From: an uncultured bacterium
GTDB taxonomy: Bacteria; Myxococcota_A; Polyangia; Polyangiales; Houyiibacteriaceae
Assembly (NCBI GenBank): GCA_938024995.1
Contig: CALJDU010000041.1
Span: 56,794 to 120,793, forward strand
Direction of reading: 5' to 3'
DNA length: 64,000 bases
Numbering within the stretch: position 1 is the first letter of the stretch; each line of letters starts with the position of its first letter. Position numbers and translations under genes: made by a program. The notes beneath the pieces are model-generated. The model worked only from the letters and a program-made list of their open reading frames with translations, ran no database searches and was not told the DNA's origin. This document shows, piece by piece, positions 1 through 9,322 of the stretch.

Positions 1-1
1 C

Positions 2-490
2 GAGCGATCGGTCCGCGGCGTCCAGCGCGAAGGGTTCGTCGCGGAGTACTCACCGCTCCACGCCAACCAGAGCTCGGGGGAAGAGGTTGTGGAGTACCGC
101 GCGCTCTTCCTCTGTGGGCTCGTCGAGCCGCCCGGTCGCGCCGAAGCGAAGCAAAACCTTACGGACCGCGACTGGATCGAGGCCGTGCGCGCCGCGATGC
201 GGGTGCGCGGACGCCCGCTCAAGCTCAAGAAGCAGCCCCTCCTCGCGATGTGCGGCGTGGAGGATGGCGAGGCGCTCTTCGAACGGCTCACGGCGGCCTG
301 TGACCACCTCGCGGATGGCGTCGACTACGCGGACGCGATCGCGGCGTTCCGCCTGACCTTCTTGGACGGTGGGATGAAGCAGGAGGCCGCCGCGGCCGAG
401 CTTGGGCTGGCGTACGGGACCTACCGCTATCGCCTGCGCCGCGGCATCGAGCTCGTCGCGGAACAGCTCGCGAACTCGCTCAACGCGTGA
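2..490 (+). CDS. C-terminal part of an unrecognised protein (5' end outside window)
   Basis: The frame is open from base 2, so the start lies upstream of the window; 162 residues are visible. No catalytic motif is evident. The last ~50 residues contain a helix-turn-helix-like stretch (AELGLAYGTYRYRLRRG) that resembles DNA-binding tails, but the family is not recognised. Codon usage (G/C third positions) matches the neighbours, so it is a real gene. Its stop overlaps the 3' end of the convergent WD40 gene by 11 bp. Function unknown. Confidence 0.6.
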   Translation, partial: ERSVRGVQREGFVAEYSPLHANQSSGEEVVEYRALFLCGLVEPPGRAEAKQNLTDRDWIEAVRAAMRVRGRPLKLKKQPLLAMCGVEDGEALFERLTAACDHLADGVDYADAIAAFRLTFLDGGMKQEAAAAELGLAYGTYRYRLRRGIELVAEQLANSLNA

Positions 491-2762
491 ACATGTGGAA
501 GCGGCCGTTCTTGGTCATCACCGCGACCCGCGTTCCGTCGCGGGAGAGCTCGATCGCGGTCACGTCCGGCGTGAGCGCCACCTCCGCCAGGAGCTCAAAC
601 GAACGAAGCTCGCGGAGCTCGACCCAGGTCTTGTCGCCGCGCTTGTCGGCGCGCGCGAAGCGGTCTGTCTTGATGTCGAAGGCGCACCTCGGGTTGGTCC
701 CGAGCTCGTGCTCGAACACCACATCGCCCGAGCTCAACGACATCCCGCGGATGAAGCGCATGACGTGCTTCGTGTCGCCCTCGGTGGGCGCGTACATCCT
801 CGCGACGAGGAGATCGTCCACCATTTGCGGGCTCCAGATCACGTTGCCCAGCTCAAAGCGCTCGAGCACCTCGCCGGTCGCGTACTGGTACCGCGCGAGC
901 TGTCCGTGCTTTTGACCCGTCGCGGCGATGAGCCCGTTCGTGGTCGGGAACACGGAAGAGAACCCGTACCCGTACTTCGCGTCCGGCCCCTTCGCCGTCG
1001 CGATCGAGAAGCAGTGCTTCATCGTGTTGACGTCCCAGCACTGTAGGTGACTCCGCGCGTCCACCCACGACTGCCCCTTCTTCGGCTTCTCGCCGGCGGC
1101 TGGGAAGTAGCCTTTGCTGATCACGTACGCGCCATCGGGCGAAAGCCACAGGTCGCTGTTCTGCTTCGTGGCGCCATCGAAGAGCGTCATCTCTTTTGTG
1201 ATCAGGTCGACCATCGCGAGGTCTATGGAGCGCAGCGCGACGACGACGCGCTCCTCGTTCAGCGGCAGGAGGCCGTTCACGACGCGCGCGATCCCGCTCT
1301 CTTCTTTTGGGAGCACGAACTCCGCGAGGTGCTCGCCATCGACCGTGGAGAAGAGCGACATCGTGCAGCCGTGGTCACCGTGCCCGACCACCAAGCGATC
1401 TCCAGACGGCGTGAACGCAAAGGGTTGGGAGTTCGCGATGAGGTGCTTCGCGCAGACCGCGGTCCGTCGCCCGTCGCGATCAAAGACGTGGGTCACGGAG
1501 TTGGAGTCCGCCGCGGCGAAGAGCTCCTTGGCTGTCGTCGAGCGCTTGAGGTTGTACATGGCGAGCGCCGAGCCCTCGAAGGCGTCCTGCTCAGGATCGA
1601 TGCGGCGCACCTCGATCGCGCCCTTCTCTCCGCCCACGATGAGCTCACCGGTGAGCGCGCGGGCGATGGAGCGCGCGCCTCGCTCGGGAGCGGGCAGCAC
1701 GAGGATCTCTTCTTTGGTCTCGAGCGAAAACACGCGCACGTCATGGCTCGCAGCGATGAGGTACCCCTCGCTCGCGATGATCTGATTCACCGGCCACGCG
1801 AAGTCGATGGTGTGCGTCTCCGCGCGGGTCTCGATGTCCCAAAAGATGATCTCCTTGGCCGCCGTGATGAGCTGCCCTCCCGCGAAGATCATGGTCTCCG
1901 GGCAGTTCTTTCGGTGGCCCTTGCCGCTCGAGTTCGTCCCGCCGATGTAGAGCGAGCCGATGTTCACGACGTGCCCGCCTCCATCATAGAAGTCCTCCAG
2001 GCGCTCGCCGCTCTCGACGTCCCACGCGTAGAGGCAGTTGTCGGTGGACGCGGTGACCGCCATCTTTCCGTCGGGCGAGATCGCGACGGAGTGAATGGAG
2101 TTCTTGTGACCCGCGAGCTCCTTCGCTTCGCCGCCGTTCAGGTCAAAGATGCGGACCATCTTGTCTTGGCAAACCGTGACGAGCTTGTCGCCATGGATCG
2201 CGACCTCGCGGATGTAGTGCCCGTGCCCGCCGAACTCGTGGACCATCGCCATGGTCTCGGTGTCGTAGACACGCGCGAAGCGATCATCGCCCGCGGTCGC
2301 GAGCCACTTGCCGCTCGGGTCCAAGATCATGTTGTTGACCGGGCCCTGATGGTCCGTGATCCGCGCCAGCTCTTCCCACGTGTCGAGCGCCCAGACGCGC
2401 ATCGTTCCGTCTTCGGAGGAAGACACCATGTTCCCGTTCGGCAGGACGATGACGGAGTGAACGAGCTTCGTGTGACCCGAGAGCGTGAGCCGTAGCGAAG
2501 ACGACGCCGGCTCAAAGCTGGGCTGAAGCGGGACGAGGCAGCGCGGTTGCTTCAGCCGCTTCGCTTCGATCGCGTAGGGGTGATCCGCCGGGAAGCGCCC
2601 GAGGATCTGCGCGGCGAGCTGGTCGGGTGACTCCGCGAGGACGCCCAAGCTTGAGTCGAGGCTCTCCGCGAGGGTGGGATCCACATCAGGCGCGGTCAGC
2701 GCGTCGAGCGCAGCGTCGATTCCTTGGTCACGGAGCAAGCGATCCAGCGCGGAGAGGTTCAT
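480..2762 (-). CDS. WD40-repeat beta-propeller protein
   Basis: 760 residues from the ATG at 2762; an in-frame GTG 21 bp upstream (2783) is the alternative start. An N-terminal helical segment (~1-85) is followed by WD40-type repeats with recurring 'GH...V....DG....S.D....VW' patterns, for example 'RVWALD', 'RVYDTE', 'RIFDLN' and 'YAWDVE' between residues ~90 and 250. The remainder is less regular propeller sequence. There is no signal peptide, so it is probably a cytoplasmic scaffold for protein-protein contacts. Large WD40 proteins of unknown partner are common in myxobacteria. It stands alone, convergent with the upstream partial gene and with a 48-bp gap to the next minus-strand gene. Confidence 0.85.
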   Translation of the reverse strand: MNLSALDRLLRDQGIDAALDALTAPDVDPTLAESLDSSLGVLAESPDQLAAQILGRFPADHPYAIEAKRLKQPRCLVPLQPSFEPASSSLRLTLSGHTKLVHSVIVLPNGNMVSSSEDGTMRVWALDTWEELARITDHQGPVNNMILDPSGKWLATAGDDRFARVYDTETMAMVHEFGGHGHYIREVAIHGDKLVTVCQDKMVRIFDLNGGEAKELAGHKNSIHSVAISPDGKMAVTASTDNCLYAWDVESGERLEDFYDGGGHVVNIGSLYIGGTNSSGKGHRKNCPETMIFAGGQLITAAKEIIFWDIETRAETHTIDFAWPVNQIIASEGYLIAASHDVRVFSLETKEEILVLPAPERGARSIARALTGELIVGGEKGAIEVRRIDPEQDAFEGSALAMYNLKRSTTAKELFAAADSNSVTHVFDRDGRRTAVCAKHLIANSQPFAFTPSGDRLVVGHGDHGCTMSLFSTVDGEHLAEFVLPKEESGIARVVNGLLPLNEERVVVALRSIDLAMVDLITKEMTLFDGATKQNSDLWLSPDGAYVISKGYFPAAGEKPKKGQSWVDARSHLQCWDVNTMKHCFSIATAKGPDAKYGYGFSSVFPTTNGLIAATGQKHGQLARYQYATGEVLERFELGNVIWSPQMVDDLLVARMYAPTEGDTKHVMRFIRGMSLSSGDVVFEHELGTNPRCAFDIKTDRFARADKRGDKTWVELRELRSFELLAEVALTPDVTAIELSRDGTRVAVMTKNGRFHMFTR

Positions 2763-2810
2763 GCCGGGAGTGTACGAAACCACGCGCCGGGATTCTTCCC
2801 CCGCGCGTGC

Positions 2811-4442
2811 TCAAAAGGAGCAGCCCATCGTCTCCGGGTCGCAGGAGCCGGGAATGATCATCGCTCCCGGGTCGGCCGAGTCGAACGGCTGCGGAGGACA
2901 CGCGCGGCCCCCTTCGCAGGAGCAGGCCGCGACCGGGACGCACGGGATGTCTTCGGGCGGGATGTCGGCGCAGAACTGCTTCGCTTCGCCTTCCGGACAT
3001 GTGTTGAAGAGGTCGCAACACTCGTAGATGGGGTCGGGGTCGGGCGGCAGGACGCAGAGCGCGTCGACGGTCCCCGTCATCGAGTAGACGTTGAGCGGAG
3101 GTGTGCTTCGCGCGAGCTCGGCGCTGGCGACGCTGATGTTGACAAACCCGCGCTCGATCTCGACGGCCGCGGAGATCGTTCCCGTCAGGCCGACGTCAAT
3201 GGTGTCGCTATAGGCGCAGTCCTCGGAGACGTACTCCAGCTCGCGGGTCGCGTCGGCGGTGACCCCGATCGTCGGGCCGGCCGCGCCGTAGATCTTGACC
3301 TCGTCCTCGATCCCGATGGAGGCGCCGAACGAGAAGGTCACGTCGTCGCCCGCCTCGAAGCGCCCCAGCGTGGCCATGGAGGAGCGCCGCGGATCCCAAA
3401 TCGCGCTCCATCCATCGGCTTCTGCGAACGTCGCGCCTGCCGACACTCCGAAGACCATCGAGGCGGTTTGCTCGAACGTATCGATGCTCGCGGACACGCC
3501 GGCCTGCACGTTCAAGACAGGGGTGAGCTTGTGGACGAGCGTGACCGGGACTGGGATCGGCCCGACCGCGACGACGAAGCTCTGGGTAAACGACTTGCTC
3601 GGGACCGCGCTGCCGAAGATCGCCGAAAGCAGGCTGAACATGCACGCGCCCGACACGCTCACACCGCCTCCGATTTGGTAGCCGACCTCGATCTCACCAC
3701 CGAGCTGGAACTCTGCCGCGACCAAGCGCGGGAGGAGACCGCTGCGACGAATGTCGACCTCGAAGATAAACTCGGGACGCATCGCGAAGATCGGCGTGAT
3801 ACGGATCTCGTCACTGAAGCCTGCGCCGCAACCGACCAACTCGTCGACGGTGACGGTCGGGATGAAGCTCACTGATCCGCCAAGCGGTGCGCGCGAACCC
3901 GCGGTGTCATCATCAACATCGACCCAGGCGTCTGACTCCGGTTCCGACGTCACGCGGAACCGCCCCTCGGCGAACACGTCTTGGATCTCTGCGGGGGTCG
4001 TCGTCACGGTGAGCGTGGTCCCGCTCAGCGCGGCCGTGACCACCTTGCGCATATAGCCTTCGCCCGTACCGCCCACGATCACGTGACCGGTCATGATCGG
4101 GATCGTCGGCGCCGCGGAGTACTCAAGCACCACGCGGTCGTCCTCGATCTCCGCGCTGACATAGTTGGGATCGTTCTCGGGGATCCGCGCTTCGTCAGTC
4201 AGCTCAAGCGGTCGCACAATCTCCACGAAGTCCGGCACGACAATCGGACCCGCATCAGGCGCATCCGTAGACACGTCAGTCGCCACATCTGTTGAGACGT
4301 CGGACGAGACATCGACAGCGGTGTCTTCGGTCCCGGTGTCGGTCGAGGTGTCCTCGCCCGCGTCGGCCACGCTGTCATCGTCCCCACAATGAAACGAGAG
4401 AGAGACCAGGAGGACCAGCGCGATGCGCTTTACAACATTCAT
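2811..4442 (-). CDS. Secreted lipoprotein, Asp/Thr-rich linker, unknown function
   Basis: 543 residues from the ATG at 4442 (a TTG lies one codon upstream). A hydrophobic signal sequence ends at a Cys followed by GDDD (LSFHC), a lipobox variant typical of this genome, then a ~45-residue Asp/Thr/Val-rich linker. The body looks beta-rich, with repeated Val/Thr/Gly alternation. The last ~60 residues hold eight or more Cys, suggesting a disulfide-rich module. Likely anchored to the outer membrane and facing outside. No enzymatic motif or family recognised. Confidence 0.75.
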   Translation of the reverse strand: MNVVKRIALVLLVSLSFHCGDDDSVADAGEDTSTDTGTEDTAVDVSSDVSTDVATDVSTDAPDAGPIVVPDFVEIVRPLELTDEARIPENDPNYVSAEIEDDRVVLEYSAAPTIPIMTGHVIVGGTGEGYMRKVVTAALSGTTLTVTTTPAEIQDVFAEGRFRVTSEPESDAWVDVDDDTAGSRAPLGGSVSFIPTVTVDELVGCGAGFSDEIRITPIFAMRPEFIFEVDIRRSGLLPRLVAAEFQLGGEIEVGYQIGGGVSVSGACMFSLLSAIFGSAVPSKSFTQSFVVAVGPIPVPVTLVHKLTPVLNVQAGVSASIDTFEQTASMVFGVSAGATFAEADGWSAIWDPRRSSMATLGRFEAGDDVTFSFGASIGIEDEVKIYGAAGPTIGVTADATRELEYVSEDCAYSDTIDVGLTGTISAAVEIERGFVNISVASAELARSTPPLNVYSMTGTVDALCVLPPDPDPIYECCDLFNTCPEGEAKQFCADIPPEDIPCVPVAACSCEGGRACPPQPFDSADPGAMIIPGSCDPETMGCSF

Positions 4443-5042
4443 CAAGAGCGAGGGTACGAAGAAGGTCTCGCGGCCTCTACGCAGGAGAGTTTTCCTCGTG
4501 ATTTCAACAAATTACAGATGCGATCCACCGTGAGGGGTGGCGATGGCGGGATCGCAGCCATATGCTGATGATGTGGCGTGTTTTTGCGCGCCATAGCAAA
4601 CGGTTCTCAAGTTGGGCGTACGCCCCGCAATGATGCGAAACCAGATCGCAGACCCATTCAAAGTACAGCTCCCGCGCCACGGCGCGCTTGGCCGTGCTCT
4701 CGGTCTTGCCAAGCTGGAACTCGAGGCCCGAACTTTGACGGCGACTTCCATCGTCATCAACACACGAACGTCTCTGCTGAGGTCTGGTCCATGATGATCA
4801 GAGACCCCGAGATGCCGGCGCAAAGCCTGAGGAGTGCAAACACATGAATGGTCTATGTAAGAACGAGCTCTCTCCGGGGGTGAACAGCTAGTTCACCACT
4901 TCGCGAGGTTGTTTGAACAAACGAACTCCTCGTGAAGTAGCTCCCTAAGCGCAGAGGACAAAATCTGCCTGAGAGCTCTTCGATGAGACGGTGATCGCAA
5001 TCCTGCGGTCGCCGTTTCTTAATTCTGGCCTCCTTGCTGGCG
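4443..5042. other. 600-bp non-coding gap, visibly lower GC
   Basis: Open frames here have no codon bias and overlap on both strands, so none is called. Base composition is clearly lower in GC than the flanks. Several inverted repeats are visible: GCGATCC (4520-4526) with GGATCGC (4549-4555), GGTGAAC (4879-4885) with GTTCACC (4891-4897), and the long stem at 4898-4938. It sits upstream of the lipoprotein gene and downstream of the Rieske gene, so it can hold the promoter of the first and the terminator of the second. Confidence 0.5.
4898..4938 (-). terminator. Inverted repeat, candidate terminator of the Rieske gene
   Basis: ACTTCGCGAGG (4898-4908) pairs with CCTCGTGAAGT (4928-4938), 10 of 11 positions matching Watson-Crick. 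A smaller GTTTG/CAAAC repeat lies in the loop, and a separate 7-bp inverted repeat abuts it at 4879-4897. There is no T-run, so intrinsic termination is uncertain; an operator or other structured site is possible. Confidence 0.35.
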
Positions 5043-6002
5043 CTACTTCGTGACGTCAAGTCGGACGCGGTCTGTCTTTCGCAACTCGTAGCGGCGCTCG
5101 GCATACGCGACGTCCTCGACCCACAAGCGCGACGCGCGGCGCTCGATGAACGGCCTAAGGAGTCGCCCGGCGCGACGCGCGACGAAGAAGCCTGGCCGAT
5201 CACTGGTCGCGAGCGTCGCCTCCGTGACCAGCGTGCGCCCATCCGCGATCGGCGTCGCGTGCGTCTCCACCACGGAACCGGTTCCGTCACCGCCCACGAT
5301 CGTCATCACGATCGAGCGACGAGTGGGCGCGCGGAACGTGCAGTCCACCTCGACACAGAGCGGACCGGTCACGCGATAGGCGACGCGCAAGGTGATCGCC
5401 TCCTCGCTGACCTCGAGCGCGGAGAGCTTCGCGAAACTGTGTGGGTGATAGTGCACGCCGTGCCAAGGATCGAGACGGTTCGCGACGACGTCTTCGGGTT
5501 CGCAGCGCGCCTCCATCGCGATGACCGCGGCGACGAAGCGTGAAGGCCGCGGCGCGAGGATGGGGCGATCGGTCGGCTCTTCCGCGAGCGGTCCTTCGGT
5601 GCGCAGTCGCGCCCACACCAACACTCCGTCGTCAAACGTCCGCGCGGGCTTCCACGCCCCGCGCGGTTCCGGCCCGAGCGCGAGCCCGTGCCAGGGACAG
5701 ACAATGGCCGCGCCGTTCACGCGACCTTCGCAGAGCTCGGCGCCCATGTGCGGACAGTCGTTCGGCGCCACGTAAGCGCTACCGTCTTCCCCGCGCCAGG
5801 CCACCCAGTCGCGGCCGTCCACCGCGACCTTCTTCGGGCGCGAGGTGATGTCTCGCGACGCTCCGATCACGACCCAGCCCCCCGCTGTGCGTGCCATCGC
5901 GGCCTCCGTCGCGCGCTCGATAAAGCGCGGGTTGGCCTGTTGCCAGTCGGGGAGCGTGGAGTGAATTTGCGCGGGCTTGAGTTTGCGGCCGATTCGGAAC
6001 AC
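5043..6002 (-). CDS. Rieske [2Fe-2S] domain protein
   Basis: 319 residues from a GTG at 6002. The frame is open up to an ATG at 6095, but that ATG overlaps the divergent ATPase start and would leave no promoter, so 6002 is preferred. The Rieske cluster ligands are clear: CPH (C83, H85) and CPWH (C102, H105), spaced as in oxygenase-type Rieske domains. The C-terminal ~190 residues contain 'ANRLDPWHGVHYHPH', with several His and Asp that could bind a mononuclear iron. The protein may therefore be a Rieske oxygenase; it resembles the DUF5914 type sometimes linked to carotenoid clusters (from memory, not checked). Electron-transfer partners are not encoded nearby. Confidence 0.75.
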   Translation of the reverse strand: MFRIGRKLKPAQIHSTLPDWQQANPRFIERATEAAMARTAGGWVVIGASRDITSRPKKVAVDGRDWVAWRGEDGSAYVAPNDCPHMGAELCEGRVNGAAIVCPWHGLALGPEPRGAWKPARTFDDGVLVWARLRTEGPLAEEPTDRPILAPRPSRFVAAVIAMEARCEPEDVVANRLDPWHGVHYHPHSFAKLSALEVSEEAITLRVAYRVTGPLCVEVDCTFRAPTRRSIVMTIVGGDGTGSVVETHATPIADGRTLVTEATLATSDRPGFFVARRAGRLLRPFIERRASRLWVEDVAYAERRYELRKTDRVRLDVTK

Positions 6003-6093
6003 GAGGCGCGTTATGCAAGGCGGGCCCCAGAAGCGCAACGCGGAGCCTCGCGCATTGGCGTGATCCACAGGTTCTTGGGTACGGTCTCCTGGC

Positions 6094-7395
6094 ATGAAGC
6101 GAGATCTCAGCGGCCTCCTCGACGCGCTCGATCAGGCGGACACCGTGAAGGTCGAAGGTCGCGTGCGATCACTCGTCGGCCTATCGATCCGCGCGGCCAT
6201 TCCGGGCGTTCGACTGGGTGAGGTCGTCGAGATCGTCCGGCGCGAGGGCGAACCGATCGCCGCGGAGGTCGTCGGTTTCGTGGAAGACGACGCGACGTTG
6301 ATGCCGCTCGGGAGCGCGGAAGGGATCGGCGCGGACGACCCTGTGCGCGCCACGGGCGCTCCTTTTCGGATCGCGTGCGACGAGTCCGTTCTCGGCCGCG
6401 TCCTCGACGGCCTGGGCCGCCCGATCGATGGCGGTCCCCCGCTCACCGCGCCTCCTTTCGATGTCATGCGTTCTCCGCCCAACCCGATGACCCGGGCGCG
6501 CATCGCGAAGCCCATGTCGGTCGGGGTCCGCACGATCGACGCGCTCCTCACGGTGGGTCACGGACAGCGGGTGGGCCTCTTCGCGGGAAGCGGCGTCGGC
6601 AAGAGCACGCTGCTCGGACAGATCGCGCGCCAAGCAGACGCGGACGTCTTCGTCATTTGCTTGATCGGCGAGCGAGGGCGCGAGGTCCGTGAGTTCCTCG
6701 AGGACGCGCTCGGCGAAGGAAGAGATCGCGGCGTCGTGGTGTGCGCGACGAGCGACGCGCCGGCCTTGATTCGTCTCAAGAGCGCGTTTACCGCGACCGC
6801 GATCGCGGAGTGGTTTCGGGACCAAGGGAAGAACGTCCTCTTGATGATGGACAGCGTCACGCGCTTCGCTCGGGCTGGACGCGAAGTGGGCCTGGCCGCG
6901 GGTGAACCTCCTGCGCGGCGCGGCTACCCTCCGAGTGTCTTCGCGTCTCTGCCTATGTTGCTGGAGCGAAGCGGCGCGGCGGCGCGCGGATCGATCACCG
7001 CGTTCTACACGGTGCTGGTCGAGGGCGGCGACATGGAGGAGCCCATCGCCGATGAGGTCCGCGGCATATTGGACGGACACGTGATCCTCGACCGCGCGCT
7101 CGGGGCGCGAGGCCGCTGGCCCGCGATCGATGTCCTCGCGAGCTTGTCGCGCGTCATGCCGATGGTCACGAGCGACGCGCACCGCGAAGCGGCGCAGAAG
7201 CTCCGCGGTCACCTCGCGATCTATGAAGAGAAGCGCGATCTCGTCTCGCTCGGTGCGTACAAACGCGGCAGTGATCCCAAGCTCGACGACGCCCTTGCCC
7301 GGATTGAACGCATCGAGGGCTTTCTCCGCCAAGGCATGCACGAAGAGAGCTCGCTCGATGACGCGGTCGGCGCGATGAAAACGCTGGTCCGCTGA
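6094..7395 (+). CDS. FliI/SctN-family type III secretion ATPase (orphan)
   Basis: 433 residues, the normal length for flagellar/injectisome ATPases. Walker A AGSGVGKST (164-172), IGERGREV (191-198), Walker B NVLLMMDSVTRFA (247-259) and the GYPPSVF motif (277-283) are all intact, as is an N-terminal beta-barrel region. FliI/SctN hydrolyses ATP as a hexamer at the export gate to unfold and release substrates. No other flagellar or injectisome gene is in the window: neighbours are a Rieske protein (divergent) and a serine protease (52 bp downstream). FliI and SctN cannot be separated by eye. Confidence is high for the family and low for the system served. Confidence 0.9.
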   Translation: MKRDLSGLLDALDQADTVKVEGRVRSLVGLSIRAAIPGVRLGEVVEIVRREGEPIAAEVVGFVEDDATLMPLGSAEGIGADDPVRATGAPFRIACDESVLGRVLDGLGRPIDGGPPLTAPPFDVMRSPPNPMTRARIAKPMSVGVRTIDALLTVGHGQRVGLFAGSGVGKSTLLGQIARQADADVFVICLIGERGREVREFLEDALGEGRDRGVVVCATSDAPALIRLKSAFTATAIAEWFRDQGKNVLLMMDSVTRFARAGREVGLAAGEPPARRGYPPSVFASLPMLLERSGAAARGSITAFYTVLVEGGDMEEPIADEVRGILDGHVILDRALGARGRWPAIDVLASLSRVMPMVTSDAHREAAQKLRGHLAIYEEKRDLVSLGAYKRGSDPKLDDALARIERIEGFLRQGMHEESSLDDAVGAMKTLVR

Positions 7396-7447
7396 CGACC
7401 TCTCCCGCCGGCTCGTCTCCGCGCCACCGACTGCCTACACTCCCGCC

Positions 7448-9322
7448 GTGACCCGGCCCCTTATCCTCCTCCTTAGTCTCTCCGCTTGCCTCGTGATGGG
7501 TTGTGAACCCGAACCCGCGGACACGCGCTTGCCGATCGTCGACGGGACCCGCGAGATGGGGGAAGACGCGGTCGTCATCATCAAGGTGATCGGGGGCGTC
7601 GCCTCGTGCAGCGGCACCTTCATCACGGATCGCGTAGTCCTCACCGCGAAACACTGCGTGCAGTTCCCCGACCTCGAGGAAGCGCTCTCGCCGAGCCTCG
7701 TGTCGGTCGGCGTCGGACACGACATCGCGACCACCACTGACTACCGGGCGCGCCGGGTCTGGGCGACCGACGGGCCGTTTCGCAACGACGGCACACTCGG
7801 CACCCTGATCGGAAAAGACATCGGGCTGATCGAGATCGCGCCGCGCGACGGAGCCTTCCCCGACATCGAACCGATCGCGATTCGCCGCAGCGATCCAGAA
7901 GAGCTCGTCGGACAAGAGGTCACCTTCATCGGTTTCGGTCAGCGCCCCGACGGAGGCTCCGGACAGAAGTACAAGACCACTGGGACCATCACGAACGCGG
8001 ATCCGCGCGTGCTCTACTCCAGCCAGAACATCTGCCAAGGCGACTCCGGCGGCCCGATGATCTTGGAAGGCTCCCCGCGCACCATCGTCGGCGTGGCTTC
8101 CTTTGGTCAGTCCGCAGGATGCCCGTCGAGCCGCGATGGACACAACCGGATCGACACCTGGCTCGGCTTGATCGACCGCGCGATCTACGCCTCTGGAGGG
8201 TGCCTGCCGTCGGGCGAGGAGACCTGCAACAGCATCGACGACGACTGCGACGGATCGTTTGACGAAGGCTGCGCCGCGCTCGGTGACGCCTGCGGCGCGG
8301 ACGATGAGTGCGCCGACGCGCAGCTCCCCGAGCGCTTCGACCCACGCGGCGATCCCGTCACCTGCCGCGACGTCGCGGGCGCGATGACCTGCAGCCGCGA
8401 TTGCGCGCCGACCCTCCGGTCTTCTTGCGACGCGGTCCCGAACGCCTTTACCGACACCGCCCGCGCGACCGATGGGATGTACTGCGCGCGAACCGAAGGG
8501 TGCGCGGGCGTCTGCGCGCGCGCAGACGCCGGAACCGTCGCCAACGGACAAGCGTGCCGCACCGACGACGAGTGCTTGGGGCTGAGCTGCCTCGACGCCG
8601 GAGACGGAACGCCGCGCTGCCTCCAGCTCTGTGAAGGCGGTCGCGATCACTGCGCGTCCGGAGAGGTCTGCGGCGCGACCGTGGACAGCTGCGGCGCGTG
8701 CCTCCCGCCCAGCGCGGTCATCGGAACACGCGCTCTGGGTGAGCCGTGCACGGAGCCAAGTGAGTGCGGCTCGTCCGTCTGCACAGCGGACGGACTCGTG
8801 AGGTATTGCAGCGAGTCGTGCGAGACGCTCGCGGACTGCCCCGAGGACTTTCACTGCCGAGGCGACGCCTGTGTTCGCGGGCCGCTCGGCGAGGTCGGCG
8901 AGGTCTGCGTGAGCGACGACGACTGTGTCGGCCGCGTGACCTGCGACGCCGGCGTTTGCTTCCGTGAGTGCGCGAGCGATTCGGACTGCGGCGACGAGAC
9001 CCGATTCGCGTGCGTCGAGACGCGCTGTGAACCGCGCGCGGCAACGGTTGGCCGCTCGTGCATGACCGATGACGAGTGCGCGTCCGGCCGATGCGAAGAC
9101 ACCATCTGTACCCGCGCCTGTGGAGCCGCCGGGACCTGCCCACCCGGAACGCAATGCGCGCGTCTCGATGGCGAGCTCCGGTGCATCATCCAAACCGAGC
9201 TCATGGACGAGACGCCAGACGATGGCGGCTGCAGCGTGACCCAAAAGACCGCCCCAACATCATTCGCGTGGGCCCTCTTGGTCGCCGCCGGACTCGTGGT
9301 CACGCGTCGGGGTCGACGATGA
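7448..9322 (+). CDS. Trypsin-like serine protease, Cys-rich, lipobox plus C-terminal anchor
   Basis: 624 residues from a GTG. Residues 1-19 form a lipoprotein signal ending LVMGC (C19). The S1 peptidase domain (~30-250) has the triad H69 (AKHC), D124 (KDIGL) and S200 (GDSGGP). A MopE-like motif (CNSIDDDCDGSFDEGC) follows, then many Cys-rich repeats to ~590. The C-terminus is CSV plus a hydrophobic segment and RRGRR, matching MYXO-CTERM-type sorting signals. Having both an N-terminal lipobox and a C-terminal anchor is odd. The likely role is extracellular proteolysis at the cell surface. Its stop overlaps the next start (ATGA), so the two genes are translationally coupled. Confidence 0.85.
   Translation: MTRPLILLLSLSACLVMGCEPEPADTRLPIVDGTREMGEDAVVIIKVIGGVASCSGTFITDRVVLTAKHCVQFPDLEEALSPSLVSVGVGHDIATTTDYRARRVWATDGPFRNDGTLGTLIGKDIGLIEIAPRDGAFPDIEPIAIRRSDPEELVGQEVTFIGFGQRPDGGSGQKYKTTGTITNADPRVLYSSQNICQGDSGGPMILEGSPRTIVGVASFGQSAGCPSSRDGHNRIDTWLGLIDRAIYASGGCLPSGEETCNSIDDDCDGSFDEGCAALGDACGADDECADAQLPERFDPRGDPVTCRDVAGAMTCSRDCAPTLRSSCDAVPNAFTDTARATDGMYCARTEGCAGVCARADAGTVANGQACRTDDECLGLSCLDAGDGTPRCLQLCEGGRDHCASGEVCGATVDSCGACLPPSAVIGTRALGEPCTEPSECGSSVCTADGLVRYCSESCETLADCPEDFHCRGDACVRGPLGEVGEVCVSDDDCVGRVTCDAGVCFRECASDSDCGDETRFACVETRCEPRAATVGRSCMTDDECASGRCEDTICTRACGAAGTCPPGTQCARLDGELRCIIQTELMDETPDDGGCSVTQKTAPTSFAWALLVAAGLVVTRRGRR

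Noticed and set aside
4512..4847. Short open frames in the low-GC gap
   Set aside because: They overlap on both strands, have no codon bias, no ribosome site and no recognisable motif.
7166..9244. Long minus-strand open frame opposite the ATPase and protease genes
   Set aside because: It is an antisense frame produced by GC3 bias; the plus-strand genes have catalytic motifs.
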